A DNA stretch of 64,000 nucleotides from Microvirga roseola (GTDB lineage Bacteria > Pseudomonadota > Alphaproteobacteria > Rhizobiales > Beijerinckiaceae), in NCBI RefSeq assembly GCF_020866965.1, contig NZ_JAJATX010000013.1, positions 1 through 64,000 on the forward strand, read 5' to 3'. The notes under the pieces are model-generated. The model worked only from the letters and a program-made list of their open reading frames with translations. It searched no databases and was not told the origin of the DNA. This document shows, piece by piece, positions 11,067 to 19,423 of this stretch (positions are counted from its first letter, which is position 1; each line of letters opens with the position of its first letter). A program made the position numbers and the translations under genes.

Positions 11067-12800
11067 TCAAACATCCATTGACCCGACCCGCGGCTTGCCG
11101 GTGGCGCGCTCCAGAGCCTCGTCCTTCTGGTGCGCCACAAGCCCCTGGTCGCGGAAGCGGTTGATGATGGGATAGCGGCGGTCGCGGCCGAAATTCTTGC
11201 GCGTGACCTTTACCCCCGGAGCCGACTGGCGGCGCTTGTATTCGGCAATATAGAGCAGGCGCTCCACCTTTTTGACCGTCTCGAGATCGTAGCCCTTGGC
11301 GACGATCTCGGAAACACGCAGCTCCTCCTCCACGAGACCCCGCAGGATCTCATCCAGATCCTCGTAAGGCGGCAGCGAATCCTGATCCCTCTGGTTTTCC
11401 CGCAACTCGGCGGTGGGGGCCTTGGTCAGGATGTTTTCCGGGATCACGACGCCGTCCGGGCCGCGTGCGCCTTTCGGCTTCCAGCGATTGCGCAACGCCG
11501 AGAGGCGGTAGACCTCCATTTTGTAGAGGTCCTTGATGGGGTTGAAGCCTCCGTTCATGTCGCCGTAGATCGTGGCATAGCCCACCGACATCTCCGACTT
11601 GTTGCCGGTCGTCACCACCATGGCCCCGAACTTGTTCGAGATCGCCATGAGGATGGTGCCGCGGGCGCGGCTCTGGAGGTTCTCCTCCGTAATGTCGCGT
11701 TTCGTGCCGGCGAAAATGTGCTCCAGAGCCGCCTCGAATCCCTCCACCGGCTCCGCGATGGGCAGGATATCGTAGCGCATGCCGAGCGCTCTGGCGCAAT
11801 CCTCCGCATCCCTCAAGGACTCGCCCGAGGTGTAGCGGTAGGGCAGCATCACGCAATGCACCCTCTGCGCCCCCAGCGCATCCACCGCCATGGCGGCACA
11901 GATGGCGGAGTCGATGCCGCCCGAGAGGCCGAGCACCACGCCAGGGAAGCGGTTCTTCTCCACATAGTCGCGAAGGCCCAGAACGCAGGCGGCGTAGTCG
12001 GCCTCCTCCCCCTCCTCCACCGTCGCCATGGGAGCCCCGCGGCAGACCCAACCCTCCTCCCCCTTCTCCCAGGTGGTGAGGGCAACAGCCTCCTCGTAGG
12101 CGGGCAGCTGGCAGGCGAGCGAGCAATCGGCATTGAGCGCGAAGGAAGCGCCATCGAAGACCAGTTCGTCCTGGCCGCCGACCTGGTTGAGATAGACCAG
12201 CGGCAGACCCGTCTCGGTCACGCGGGCGGCGGCGATGTTGAAGCGCTCCTCCGTCTTGCCGCGCCAATAGGGCGAGCCGTTCGGGACGAGCAGCATCTCG
12301 GCCCCGGTCTCCGCGAGGCATTCGACCACGTCGCCGGTCCAGATATCCTCGCAGATCGGAATGCCGAGCCGGATGCCGCGGAAATTGACCGGGCCCGGCA
12401 GGGGGCCGGGCTCGAAATTCCGCTTCTCGTCGAAGACGCCGTAATTGGGCAGATCCACCTTGTAGCGCACGGAGATCGTGCCGCCATCGAGCAGCGCATA
12501 GGCGTTGTAGAGCTCGTTCTCCTCGCGCCAGGGCAGGCCGATCAGCACGCCCGGCCCGCCATCCGCCGTCTCGCGGGCGAGCCGCTCGAGCGCTGCGCGG
12601 CAGACATCCTGAAAGGCCGGCTTCAGCACGAGGTCCTCGGCAGGGTATCCTGCGAGGAACTGTTCGGGGAACATCACGAGATCAGCCCCGAGCCTCGCGG
12701 CCTCCGCGCGGGCGGTCCGCGCCTTCTCTTCGTTGCCGGCCACATCGCCGACGACGGGGTTGAGCTGCGCGAGGGCGATCTTGAGCGTGTTCTGAGCCAT
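11067..12800 (-). CDS. nadE: glutamine-dependent NAD+ synthetase
   Basis: A 577-residue two-domain enzyme that makes NAD from nicotinate adenine dinucleotide using glutamine. Residues 1-270 form a nitrilase-fold glutaminase with the Glu-Lys-Cys triad visible in FPEQFLAGYP, YKVDLPNYGVFDE and IPICEDIW. The C-terminal half is the synthetase with the PP-loop LGLSGGIDSAICAAMA and the TTGNKSEMSVGY and YGDMNGGFNPIKDLYK blocks. Length is normal for the glutamine-dependent form. It appears monocistronic. Confidence 0.96.
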   Translation of the reverse strand: MAQNTLKIALAQLNPVVGDVAGNEEKARTARAEAARLGADLVMFPEQFLAGYPAEDLVLKPAFQDVCRAALERLARETADGGPGVLIGLPWREENELYNAYALLDGGTISVRYKVDLPNYGVFDEKRNFEPGPLPGPVNFRGIRLGIPICEDIWTGDVVECLAETGAEMLLVPNGSPYWRGKTEERFNIAAARVTETGLPLVYLNQVGGQDELVFDGASFALNADCSLACQLPAYEEAVALTTWEKGEEGWVCRGAPMATVEEGEEADYAACVLGLRDYVEKNRFPGVVLGLSGGIDSAICAAMAVDALGAQRVHCVMLPYRYTSGESLRDAEDCARALGMRYDILPIAEPVEGFEAALEHIFAGTKRDITEENLQSRARGTILMAISNKFGAMVVTTGNKSEMSVGYATIYGDMNGGFNPIKDLYKMEVYRLSALRNRWKPKGARGPDGVVIPENILTKAPTAELRENQRDQDSLPPYEDLDEILRGLVEEELRVSEIVAKGYDLETVKKVERLLYIAEYKRRQSAPGVKVTRKNFGRDRRYPIINRFRDQGLVAHQKDEALERATGKPRVGSMDV

Positions 12801-12917
12801 AGCAAGCCGGATTTAGCGCGCCCCCGAGGGCGCAGCAATGCAGAGTACCAGCTTTCCTCCGGCACTTAACGTCAAAAGAGCCAGGAGGATCAGCTCGCGG
12901 TTAACGGGTCCGAGCGA

Positions 12918-12942
12918 GGAACCCGAAACAGCTCAGCTCGTT
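12918..12942 (+). promoter_or_regulatory. sigma-EcfG (general stress response) promoter
   Basis: GGAAC at 12918-12922 and CGTT at 12939-12942 are separated by exactly 16 bp, matching the established alphaproteobacterial EcfG consensus GGAAC-N16/17-CGTT. Transcription would begin near 12950, about 20 bp before the ATG of the 24-residue membrane peptide. I looked for the same pair upstream of the other genes in the window and found no second perfect match. Confidence 0.7.
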
Positions 12943-12971
12943 GTTCCCGCACTTTGAAACGGGAGACGATC

Positions 12972-13046
12972 ATGTTGAAGGGTGGCCTGCTCTGGCTCAT
13001 TGGCATTCCCCTGCCGATCATCCTCATTCTGTTCTTCCTCGGCTAG
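12972..13046 (+). CDS. 24-residue single-span membrane peptide
   Basis: ATG at 12972 to TAG at 13046 encodes a peptide beginning MLKGGLLWLIGIPLPI and continuing as a hydrophobic stretch to FFLG. Almost the whole chain is one transmembrane helix with a central PLP kink and a single lysine at the N terminus. GGGAGA at 12961-12966 serves as ribosome binding site. Short peptides of this pattern (LLWLIGIPLPIILIL) are, to my recollection, common in Hyphomicrobiales, though rarely annotated. The EcfG promoter upstream and hairpin downstream make a self-contained stress-induced unit. Function unknown. Confidence 0.7.
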   Translation: MLKGGLLWLIGIPLPIILILFFLG

Positions 13047-13057
13047 CTGAGCTGAGG

Positions 13058-13082
13058 AAAGCCCGCCCGAGCGGGAGGCTTT
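13058..13082 (+). terminator. terminator of the small membrane-peptide gene
   Basis: Inverted repeat AAAGCC (13058-13063) / GGCTTT (13077-13082) with an inner CCC/GGG pairing, 11 bp after the TAG. The T run is short (TTT). Confidence 0.5.
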
Positions 13083-13179
13083 GACGAGCCATCACCGTAC
13101 AGGCTTTCTGGCGCGGCTCGCCGGAACCGACGGAGCGCTGCTTTCTTGATAAGGCAGGCAATGGCTCCGGAGGCTCCTT

Positions 13180-13752
13180 ATGCAGGCTACCGCCACTCTT
13201 ACATCGGACCTGGCGAAGGGCGCGCTGGCAGGCGCGGCCAGTACCTGGGTTCTGGACCGGGTCGACTGGATGATGGTCGATTATGAGGATCCGAAGGCCT
13301 GGCGCAGGACGAGGGACGTCCGCCCGAACCACAAGGATCCTGCGCACAACCTGGTCGATAAAGCGGCGGAGGCGGTCGGCAGCGAGCCCATCCCCCAGCC
13401 CAATCCTGCCGGCATCGCCGTCCACTATGCCTTGGGAATAGGCCCTGCCGCCTTCTACGCCACCGTGCGGGACCACATCCCCGGCGGGCCGCTCGGCCGC
13501 GGCATCCTGCTGGGACTCGGCATGACCCTGATCGAGGACGAGACCCTCAACCCCGCCATGGGCCTTGCCGCGAAGCCCCAGCGCTATCCCTGGCAGGCCC
13601 ACGCCCGCAGCGTCGTCGCCCACCTCGTCTATGGGCTTGCGACGGAGGCCATCCTGAGCGTGCTGGATTATCCGCGCGGCCGGGGCAGGAGACGGAGTCA
13701 CTCTGAGCAGGAAGCCGGCGGACGCGTATCACGGGACCCGAGACGCACGTAG
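13180..13752 (+). CDS. hypothetical membrane-associated protein, YagU/DUF1440-like
   Basis: A 190-residue protein. Residues 8-30 (LAKGALAGAASTWVLDRVDWMM) and two later stretches (AVHYALGIGPAAFYATV, GRGILLGLGMTLIEDETLNPAMGL) look like amphipathic or membrane helices rich in Gly and Ala, as in YagU-type inner-membrane proteins. A third helix (ARSVVAHLVYGLATEAIL) precedes an Arg-rich tail. The start has GGAG ten bases upstream. Family assignment is tentative. It follows the EcfG-driven peptide gene, but the hairpin in between suggests a separate transcript. Confidence 0.6.
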   Translation: MQATATLTSDLAKGALAGAASTWVLDRVDWMMVDYEDPKAWRRTRDVRPNHKDPAHNLVDKAAEAVGSEPIPQPNPAGIAVHYALGIGPAAFYATVRDHIPGGPLGRGILLGLGMTLIEDETLNPAMGLAAKPQRYPWQAHARSVVAHLVYGLATEAILSVLDYPRGRGRRRSHSEQEAGGRVSRDPRRT

Positions 13753-13809
13753 TCTCCACCCGTGTGCGGCAGGCATTTACGCTATGGCTGGAGCTTCGCC
13801 GGAAAAGGA

Positions 13810-13834
13810 AGGGGCGCCCGAAGCGCCCCTTTTT
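13810..13834 (+). terminator. intrinsic terminator between convergent genes
   Basis: An 8-bp stem AGGGGCGC / GCGCCCCT with loop CCGAA, followed by TTTTT on the plus strand. It ends the membrane-protein gene; the minus-strand reading, with pyrimidine-rich flank, may also end the DAHP synthase transcript. Confidence 0.8.
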
Positions 13835-13842
13835 CTCGAACC

Positions 13843-15228
13843 TTATTCTGCCGCCTCGGCCGTGGGCTGTTCCCGTGACTGGCGCTCGCGCTTGATGAGC
13901 TCCGAGGTCAGGAAGGCCATTTCCAGGGCCTGCTCTGCATTGAGGCGCGGGTCGCAATAGGTGTGATAGCGGTCGGAGAGGTCGGCATCCGTGAGCGCCC
14001 GGGCGCCGCCGGTGCATTCGGTCACGTTCTTGCCCGTCATCTCCAGGTGGATGCCGCCCGCATGGGTGCCTTCCGCCTGGTGGATGGCGAAGAAGTCCCG
14101 GACCTCGCCCATCACCCGCTCGAAGGGCCGGGTCTTGTAGCCCGAGCCCGCCTTGATGGTGTTGCCGTGCATGGGATCGCAGGACCACACCACCGTGCGC
14201 CCCTCCTTCTCCACCGCCCGGATCAGGCCCGGCAGATGGTCTCCCACCTTCTCAGCGCCGAAGCGGCAGATCAGGGTGAGGCGGCCCGGCTCGTTTTCCG
14301 GGTTGAGCGCATCGATGAGCCGGAGCAGGCCGTCGGGAGCCAGCGACGGGCCGCACTTGAGGCCGATCGGGTTCTTGATGCCGCGCATGTACTCGATATG
14401 GGCATGGTCGGGCTGGCGGGTGCGGTCGCCTATCCAGAGCATGTGGCCGGAGGTGGCGTACCAGTCGCCGGTCGTGGAATCGACGCGGGTCATGGCCTCC
14501 TCGAAGCCGAGAAGCAGGGCCTCGTGGCTGGTGTAGAAGTCCGTCGTGCGCATCTCGGGATGCGTCTCGGGATCGATCCCGATGGCCCGCAGGAAGTTCA
14601 GGCTTTCCGTGATGCGCTCGGCGAGCTCGCTGTAGCGGGAGGATTGCGGGGAATCCTTCACGAAGCCGAGCATCCAGCGGTGGGCGTTCTCGAGATTCGC
14701 ATAGCCGCCGGTGGCGAAGGCGCGGATCAGGTTCAGCGTCGCGGCCGACTGGCGGTAGGCCATGAGCTGGCGGCGCGGATCGGGAATGCGCGACTCCGGC
14801 GTGAAGGCGATATCGTTGATGATGTCGCCGCGGTAGCTCGGCAACTCCACGCCGTCAATGATCTCCGTGCCCGACGAGCGGGGCTTGGCGAACTGCCCGG
14901 CCACGCGGCCGACCTTTACCACAGGCGAGCCGCCCGCATAGGTGAGCACCACGGCCATCTGCAGGAAGAGGCGGAAGAAATCGCGGATGTTGTCTGCCGA
15001 ATGCTCGGCGAAGCTCTCAGCGCAGTCGCCACCCTGGAGCAGGAAAGCCTCGCCCTTGGCGACCTTGGCAAGCGCACGCTTCAGCTTGCGGGCCTCGCCT
15101 GCAAAAACCAGCGGGGGAAAGCCGGCGAGCTGCTGCTCGACGCCCTCAAGCGCCTCCAAGTCCGGATAGGCCGGCACCTGCTGGATCGGCTTATTCCGCC
15201 AGCTGTCCGGCGTCCACCGCTCGGTCAT
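13843..15228 (-). CDS. class II 3-deoxy-7-phosphoheptulonate synthase
   Basis: This 461-residue plant-like (type II) DAHP synthase joins phosphoenolpyruvate and erythrose 4-phosphate, the first step of aromatic amino acid synthesis. Full-length family blocks are visible: [33 protein letters not shown] (with the metal-ligand Cys), [45 protein letters not shown] and [22 protein letters not shown] ribosome site lies 7 bases before the ATG. The leader (15229-15362) contains a hairpin at 15260-15284, but I see no Trp/Phe/Tyr-rich leader peptide. It is often named aroF, aroG or aroH, so no symbol is given. Confidence 0.95.
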   Translation of the reverse strand: MTERWTPDSWRNKPIQQVPAYPDLEALEGVEQQLAGFPPLVFAGEARKLKRALAKVAKGEAFLLQGGDCAESFAEHSADNIRDFFRLFLQMAVVLTYAGGSPVVKVGRVAGQFAKPRSSGTEIIDGVELPSYRGDIINDIAFTPESRIPDPRRQLMAYRQSAATLNLIRAFATGGYANLENAHRWMLGFVKDSPQSSRYSELAERITESLNFLRAIGIDPETHPEMRTTDFYTSHEALLLGFEEAMTRVDSTTGDWYATSGHMLWIGDRTRQPDHAHIEYMRGIKNPIGLKCGPSLAPDGLLRLIDALNPENEPGRLTLICRFGAEKVGDHLPGLIRAVEKEGRTVVWSCDPMHGNTIKAGSGYKTRPFERVMGEVRDFFAIHQAEGTHAGGIHLEMTGKNVTECTGGARALTDADLSDRYHTYCDPRLNAEQALEMAFLTSELIKRERQSREQPTAEAAE

Positions 15229-15362
15229 GACACTGTCCCCCGTGTCTCAAGAAACCTCATCGTGCACCGCAACAAGCGGCACGAAAAGGCACCTATACAC
15301 GACATATTCAAAAAGGCGAGTGCGGAGAAGGTCGCGACCCGAAAGCGCCTGTCTTCAGAGAA

Positions 15363-16400
15363 TTACGCGTTCTCACCCTCATCCCCATCGAACAACGGCT
15401 TTGCCACTTCAAAGACGTCTCGCGGAAGCATGCGCATATCGCTGCTGTCGAACGGCAGATATTGCAGGTAACGGGAAACAATCTTAGCCACAGCGCTCGC
15501 CTGAGCAGTATCGCGGCGCCTTTTCGTGGGATCCCGGTCGCTCTGCCGGGACATCCAAAGTTTATGCGCTGCGAACACTCGCGGGTCGCTGGTCACGATC
15601 CGAACAGGCGCTCCCTTTTCATCAATCGCAATTGCCTCGAAGGGCGGAGCGTTTTCAAGCCACACCAACCCGTTGATCGGCACGGCAGCAAGCTCGTCCT
15701 CTGCGTCTCCAATCTGCACCCGCTCGTTCTGCCAAGGGGGATTGCGCTGCGGCTTGATCAGGTCGACGAGATATCCTTCGCTATTGACCGCACGGAACGT
15801 TTGACTTGCTCGTTCAAAGGTTTTGTCGACTTTTCGCAACAGTTCGATCAAGGCCCGCTCAGGGACGTCTTCGCTTGCCACCATCCTAAGCGATACCCTC
15901 GCATCGAGCAGCAGATCGATGTCGAGCGTCGTCGTGATGTCCGGATCGACCATGACGCCGGCGACTGCTTCATAAGCATAGATCGCATTCGTGCCGACGA
16001 TACGGATGCCATTTCCGAGCAGACCGGCCTCATCGAGGCTCCGGATTATCCTTGCTCCGACAAGCGGCACACGTCCCAGCTTGACGGCTCGATTGATAGC
16101 CGCTTGCCGAATCATGACCTCACGCATGGATTTGAAGCGATCCTTGGCTTCTACGCGGGCTCTCTCCCAATCGGCCTTTTTCCTTTCCATCTCAGGACTG
16201 CGTCGGCCTTCGGACTTTTGGCGGCGGTTTCCCGAGGCATCATAGTGGCTACGAACGAGATACTGCTCGCCCTTAACCTCCTGCCACACGAGCGAGCCTC
16301 GGTAGCTCTCAGCCCGCGCCTTGGCGTCACGCCAAGCGGCGAACCGTTGGTCCGAGTTTACCTTCTCCCGCCTTTGATCGTTGTTAAGCTCTTGAAACAT
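15363..16400 (-). CDS. GSU2403 family nucleotidyltransferase-fold protein
   Basis: A 345-residue protein whose central part (ARIIRSLDEAGLLGNGIRIVGTNAIYAYEAVAG...TTTLDIDLLLDARV) matches the GSU2403/NTP_transf_8 family, a nucleotidyltransferase fold related to AbiEii-type proteins; DIDLLLD supplies the catalytic Asp pair. The N-terminal 110 residues are a charged helical region and the C-terminal part a helical tail. Substrate and role are unknown. Base composition is lower in G+C than the flanking genes (31 of 60 at 16081-16140), suggesting transfer. The ATG at 16400 is chosen because it leaves the GTTTCAACA site array entirely upstream; an in-frame TTG at 16469 is the alternative, and neither has a good ribosome site. 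No partner gene is adjacent. Confidence 0.75.
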   Translation of the reverse strand: MFQELNNDQRREKVNSDQRFAAWRDAKARAESYRGSLVWQEVKGEQYLVRSHYDASGNRRQKSEGRRSPEMERKKADWERARVEAKDRFKSMREVMIRQAAINRAVKLGRVPLVGARIIRSLDEAGLLGNGIRIVGTNAIYAYEAVAGVMVDPDITTTLDIDLLLDARVSLRMVASEDVPERALIELLRKVDKTFERASQTFRAVNSEGYLVDLIKPQRNPPWQNERVQIGDAEDELAAVPINGLVWLENAPPFEAIAIDEKGAPVRIVTSDPRVFAAHKLWMSRQSDRDPTKRRRDTAQASAVAKIVSRYLQYLPFDSSDMRMLPRDVFEVAKPLFDGDEGENA

Positions 16401-16404
16401 GGGC

Positions 16405-16510
16405 GTTTCAACAATTTTATCGGAATTTAACTTTTCTGTTGAAACAACCGGTAAGCCATGAAAGGCCAAGTTTCAACAAATTTCACATAATACGCAAAAA
16501 GTGTTGAAAC
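16405..16510 (-). promoter_or_regulatory. array of four phased GTTTCAACA sites (putative operator)
   Basis: The 9-mer GTTTCAACA occurs at 16405-16413 and 16470-16478 on the plus strand and, inverted, at 16437-16445 and 16502-16510. Start-to-start spacing is 32, 33 and 32 bp, about three helical turns, with strictly alternating orientation. A one-mismatch copy lies at 16390-16398 inside the first codons of the nucleotidyltransferase gene. The array occupies the presumed promoter region, so binding of a dimeric or cooperative regulator is the simplest reading. Confidence 0.6.
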
Positions 16511-16749
16511 CGAATTTTCAAACTAGGCGTATTCAGGTCAGCCAACCGCCGCCGGCTTCTTGACGGACGGGCATTCGGGCAGCTCCTTACACCCGCCCTT
16601 CGTCCGTCTCGTCCCGGATAGACCTGCTCCTGACCAGATCGCGCAGGCTCAGCTTTCCAGGCAAGATCGATCAGAAAAGTCGAGACGACAAGCGGAATCC
16701 ACCAGAGCGCGGTCAGAACTTCCCAGGTGAATATGACAACGTCAGCCAC
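16483..16749 (-). CDS. possible small membrane protein after gor
   Basis: A GTG-started frame of 88 codons begins on the base right after the gor stop codon (TAAGTG). The first 33 residues (VVIFTWEVLTALWWIPLVVSTFLIDLAW) are a credible membrane segment, but the rest is Arg/Pro/Ser-rich and looks like chance coding. It could be a real short membrane protein with a drifted tail, a decayed gene, or spurious. Its 3' end runs into the GTTTCAACA array. Confidence 0.3.
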   Translation of the reverse strand: MADVVIFTWEVLTALWWIPLVVSTFLIDLAWKAEPARSGQEQVYPGRDGRRAGVRSCPNARPSRSRRRLADLNTPSLKIRFQHFLRIM

Positions 16750-18135
16750 TTACCCCACCGCCTGCGGCTGCTTCACCACCACGGGCGTGCGCATGGTCAC
16801 CAGCTCCTCGGCGGCGGTCGGGTGGACGGCGACAGTGCGGTCGAAATCGGCCTTGGTGGCGCCCATGGTGACGGCGACGCCGGCGAGCTGGATCATCTCT
16901 CCCGCATCGTGCCCGACGACGTGGACGCCCACCACCTTGTCGGTGGCCTTGTCGACGATGAGCTTCATGAGGACCCGGTCCTTGCCCCCAGAGAGCGTCG
17001 CCTTCATGGGGTGGAAGGCGGTCCGGTAGACGTCGATCTCCCCGAAACGGGCCTTCCCTGCCGTCTCGCTGCAGCCGATCACGCCGATTTCCGGAGTCGA
17101 GAAGACCGCCGTCGGGATCAGGTCGTGATCCACGATGGTGGGCTTGTCTCCGAAGACAGTATCCGCAAAGGCATGCCCCTCGCGGATGGCGATGGGGGTG
17201 AGATTGGCCCGGTTGGTCACGTCGCCCACGGCATAGATCGAGGGCATGATCGTCTGGGAATAGGCGTCCACCGGGATCGCGCCGACCTCGTCCAACACGA
17301 TGCCCGCCTTTTCCAGGCCGAGCCCAGCCGTATTGGGCCGTCGCCCGGTGGCGACGAGAACCTGGTCGACCGTGATAACCGACCCGTCGGACAAGGTCGC
17401 CGCGATACCGTCATCGGTCCGGTCGAGGCGCGTGAGCGTCTTCTTCAGCGCGAGATTGATTCCGCGCTGGGCATAGGCCTCACCGAGCGCATCCCGCACA
17501 TCCTCGTCGAAGCCGCGCAGGAGCTTGTCGCCCCGGTGGAGGAGCGTGACCTCGCTGCCGAGGCCGGCGAAGACGCCGGCGAACTCCACCGCGATATAGC
17601 CGCCGCCGACGATCATGATACGCTTAGGGAATCTTTCGAGGTGGAAGACCTCGTTAGAGGTGATGCCGAGCTCGCCGCCGGGAATGGCGGGCTCCATGGT
17701 CGGGTGGGCGCCGACCGCCACCAGGATATAGCGGGCGCGGATCCGGGCTCCGGTCTCGAGGATGTGGACCGTGTGGGTGTCCTCGATCACGGCGCGGCTG
17801 TCGACGATCTCGACGCCGGCCTTTTCGAGGTTGCTCCGGTAGATACCCTCCAGCCGGTCGATCTCCTTGTCCTTGTTGCGGATGAGGGTCGCCCAGTCGA
17901 AGCTAGGCTCTCCCACGTTCCAGCCGAAGCCTGCGGCATCGTGGAAATCGTCCGCGAAACGGCTGGCATAGACCATCAGCTTCTTGGGAACGCAGCCACG
18001 GATGACACAGGTCCCACCGACCCGGTACTCCTCCGCCACCATGACCCTCGCGCCGTGATTGGCGGCGATACGGGCGGCGCGGACGCCCCCCGATCCTCCA
18101 CCGATGACGAAGAGGTCTACATCGAACTGGCTCAT
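16750..18135 (-). CDS. gor: glutathione-disulfide reductase
   Basis: A 461-residue FAD enzyme reducing oxidised glutathione with NADPH. The N-terminal FAD motif is VIGGGSGGVRAARIAA; the redox-active disulphide is GTCVIRGCVPKK; the NAD(P) Rossmann motif is IVGGGYIAVEFAGVFAGLG; and the C-terminal catalytic His-Glu lies in VHPTAAEE. The start at 18135 gives the canonical N terminus, and its ATG overlaps the TGA of the upstream membrane-protein gene (ATGA). In several rhizobia gor follows rpiA and a DUF2059 gene; here about 4.5 kb separates them. Confidence 0.96.
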   Translation of the reverse strand: MSQFDVDLFVIGGGSGGVRAARIAANHGARVMVAEEYRVGGTCVIRGCVPKKLMVYASRFADDFHDAAGFGWNVGEPSFDWATLIRNKDKEIDRLEGIYRSNLEKAGVEIVDSRAVIEDTHTVHILETGARIRARYILVAVGAHPTMEPAIPGGELGITSNEVFHLERFPKRIMIVGGGYIAVEFAGVFAGLGSEVTLLHRGDKLLRGFDEDVRDALGEAYAQRGINLALKKTLTRLDRTDDGIAATLSDGSVITVDQVLVATGRRPNTAGLGLEKAGIVLDEVGAIPVDAYSQTIMPSIYAVGDVTNRANLTPIAIREGHAFADTVFGDKPTIVDHDLIPTAVFSTPEIGVIGCSETAGKARFGEIDVYRTAFHPMKATLSGGKDRVLMKLIVDKATDKVVGVHVVGHDAGEMIQLAGVAVTMGATKADFDRTVAVHPTAAEELVTMRTPVVVKQPQAVG

Positions 18136-19385
18136 GATCGGGTCTCCGGTCGGTTTCCTGCGGCTATCATCCATATAGTGGCGCTTCCGAGCGCTGCCGC
18201 CCACCAGCCCTGCCAGGCTCCGTGCCCGACGAAGGCGACAGCCGCTGCCCCAGCGATCAGGGCAAGCGCCGCGCTTCTGACCGGCTCGGGCAGCCGGACG
18301 ACATTGCGCAGCACCAGAAGCAGGACGGCCAGGGCGAGGACGACGCCCACCGCTCCGAGCTCGGCCCAGATCTGGAGCGCCGCATTGTGGGGATGGCCGA
18401 TGGCCAGCATCGTCTGACGGTCGCTGGGCACCTGCCTGGCAATGGCCGTCCGGTGCATCCGAGGGCTGATCCCGAAGCCGCCTCCCAGAAGCGGCTGCTC
18501 CTGAACGACCGCGCCGAAGCTGTTCCAGAGCTCCACCCGCTCCCGCGAGTGCCCCTCCGCCATCCGCTCATGGAAGGAGGCCGGCAGGTAGCTGGTGAGC
18601 GGACCGACCAGCGGGGCTCCGGCGGCGGAGAGAACCAGCCCGGCCGCCACGAGAAGGGCGGCAAGCCGCGGCGCGGCCCAGGCGAGGCAGAAGACGAGCA
18701 GCGCGACCGCAAGGCCCAGAAGAGCGGCATTGCTGTCGGAAGAGAGCGCTACGCCAGTCAGGAGCAGCACCAGCCCGAGGCTGCAGATCCACCCATGCCG
18801 GACATGGCAGATCAGCCAGGCAACGAGCGGTGGCGTCAGCACCACCAAGGCCAGCACCGGGCGGTTGAAAATGAAGCTGTAGGCATTCACCCCCAGGGCC
18901 TGCCTCCAGGCCAACCCGGTCCTCAGCTCGAACGTGATCGACAGGCAGGCCGCGACCAAGGCCCCGGCCAGGAGCCAGAAGGCGGCGCGGGTGACGCGCC
19001 GCGCCAGGGTCAGGGCAAGAACGAAGGCAGCAGCAAGGGGGAGCACGAACTCGCCAAAGGCGTCGAGAGAGGTGGCCTTGAACTCGCTCCAGCCGATCGA
19101 GACGAGGCACCATGCCAGGAAGGCCAGCGCCGCAAGCCCTAAGGGACTCGCCAGGGCGGAGGCGGCCGTGCGCGCAAGCGGGCGCAGCTTGCCTTCCGCT
19201 GCAACGGCCCCGAGTGAGAACAGGGCGCCCGCGACGATGAAGACCGGGCTCGACCGGCTGGCGATGGCCATACCGACCGGCATCAGGGCCAGGGCGCCCA
19301 TGGCCGCGCGCCGCAGGCCGTCGGCCAGACGCAGCCGTGAGGCGGGTAAGGAAGGGCCGGATGTCGCCGCATCGCAAGTACGCAT
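18132..19385 (-). CDS. O-antigen ligase / polymerase-like membrane protein
   Basis: A 417-residue polytopic protein with about ten hydrophobic segments. The large loop near residues 290-350 contains the family signature: SRERVELWNSFGAVV, PLLGGGFG and GHPHNAALQIWAELG, where the His is typical of WaaL/Wzy ligases. The family transfers or polymerises lipid-linked glycans at the periplasmic face. No other polysaccharide genes are nearby, so the substrate is unknown. It overlaps gor by four bases, implying co-translation, and is divergent from tctC. Confidence 0.85.
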   Translation of the reverse strand: MRTCDAATSGPSLPASRLRLADGLRRAAMGALALMPVGMAIASRSSPVFIVAGALFSLGAVAAEGKLRPLARTAASALASPLGLAALAFLAWCLVSIGWSEFKATSLDAFGEFVLPLAAAFVLALTLARRVTRAAFWLLAGALVAACLSITFELRTGLAWRQALGVNAYSFIFNRPVLALVVLTPPLVAWLICHVRHGWICSLGLVLLLTGVALSSDSNAALLGLAVALLVFCLAWAAPRLAALLVAAGLVLSAAGAPLVGPLTSYLPASFHERMAEGHSRERVELWNSFGAVVQEQPLLGGGFGISPRMHRTAIARQVPSDRQTMLAIGHPHNAALQIWAELGAVGVVLALAVLLLVLRNVVRLPEPVRSAALALIAGAAAVAFVGHGAWQGWWAAALGSATIWMIAAGNRPETRS

Positions 19386-19423
19386 GGCGAGGCTCTTACG
19401 CGAAGCTTCAACAACGATAAAGA

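Noticed and set aside
13130-13160. GGAAC upstream of the 190-residue membrane protein as a second EcfG promoter
   Set aside because: The -10 position reads TCTT instead of CGTT, unlike the perfect match at 12918-12942.
15229-15362. Attenuator with aromatic-rich leader peptide before DAHP synthase
   Set aside because: A hairpin exists at 15260-15284, but no leader ORF rich in Trp, Phe or Tyr codons is visible.
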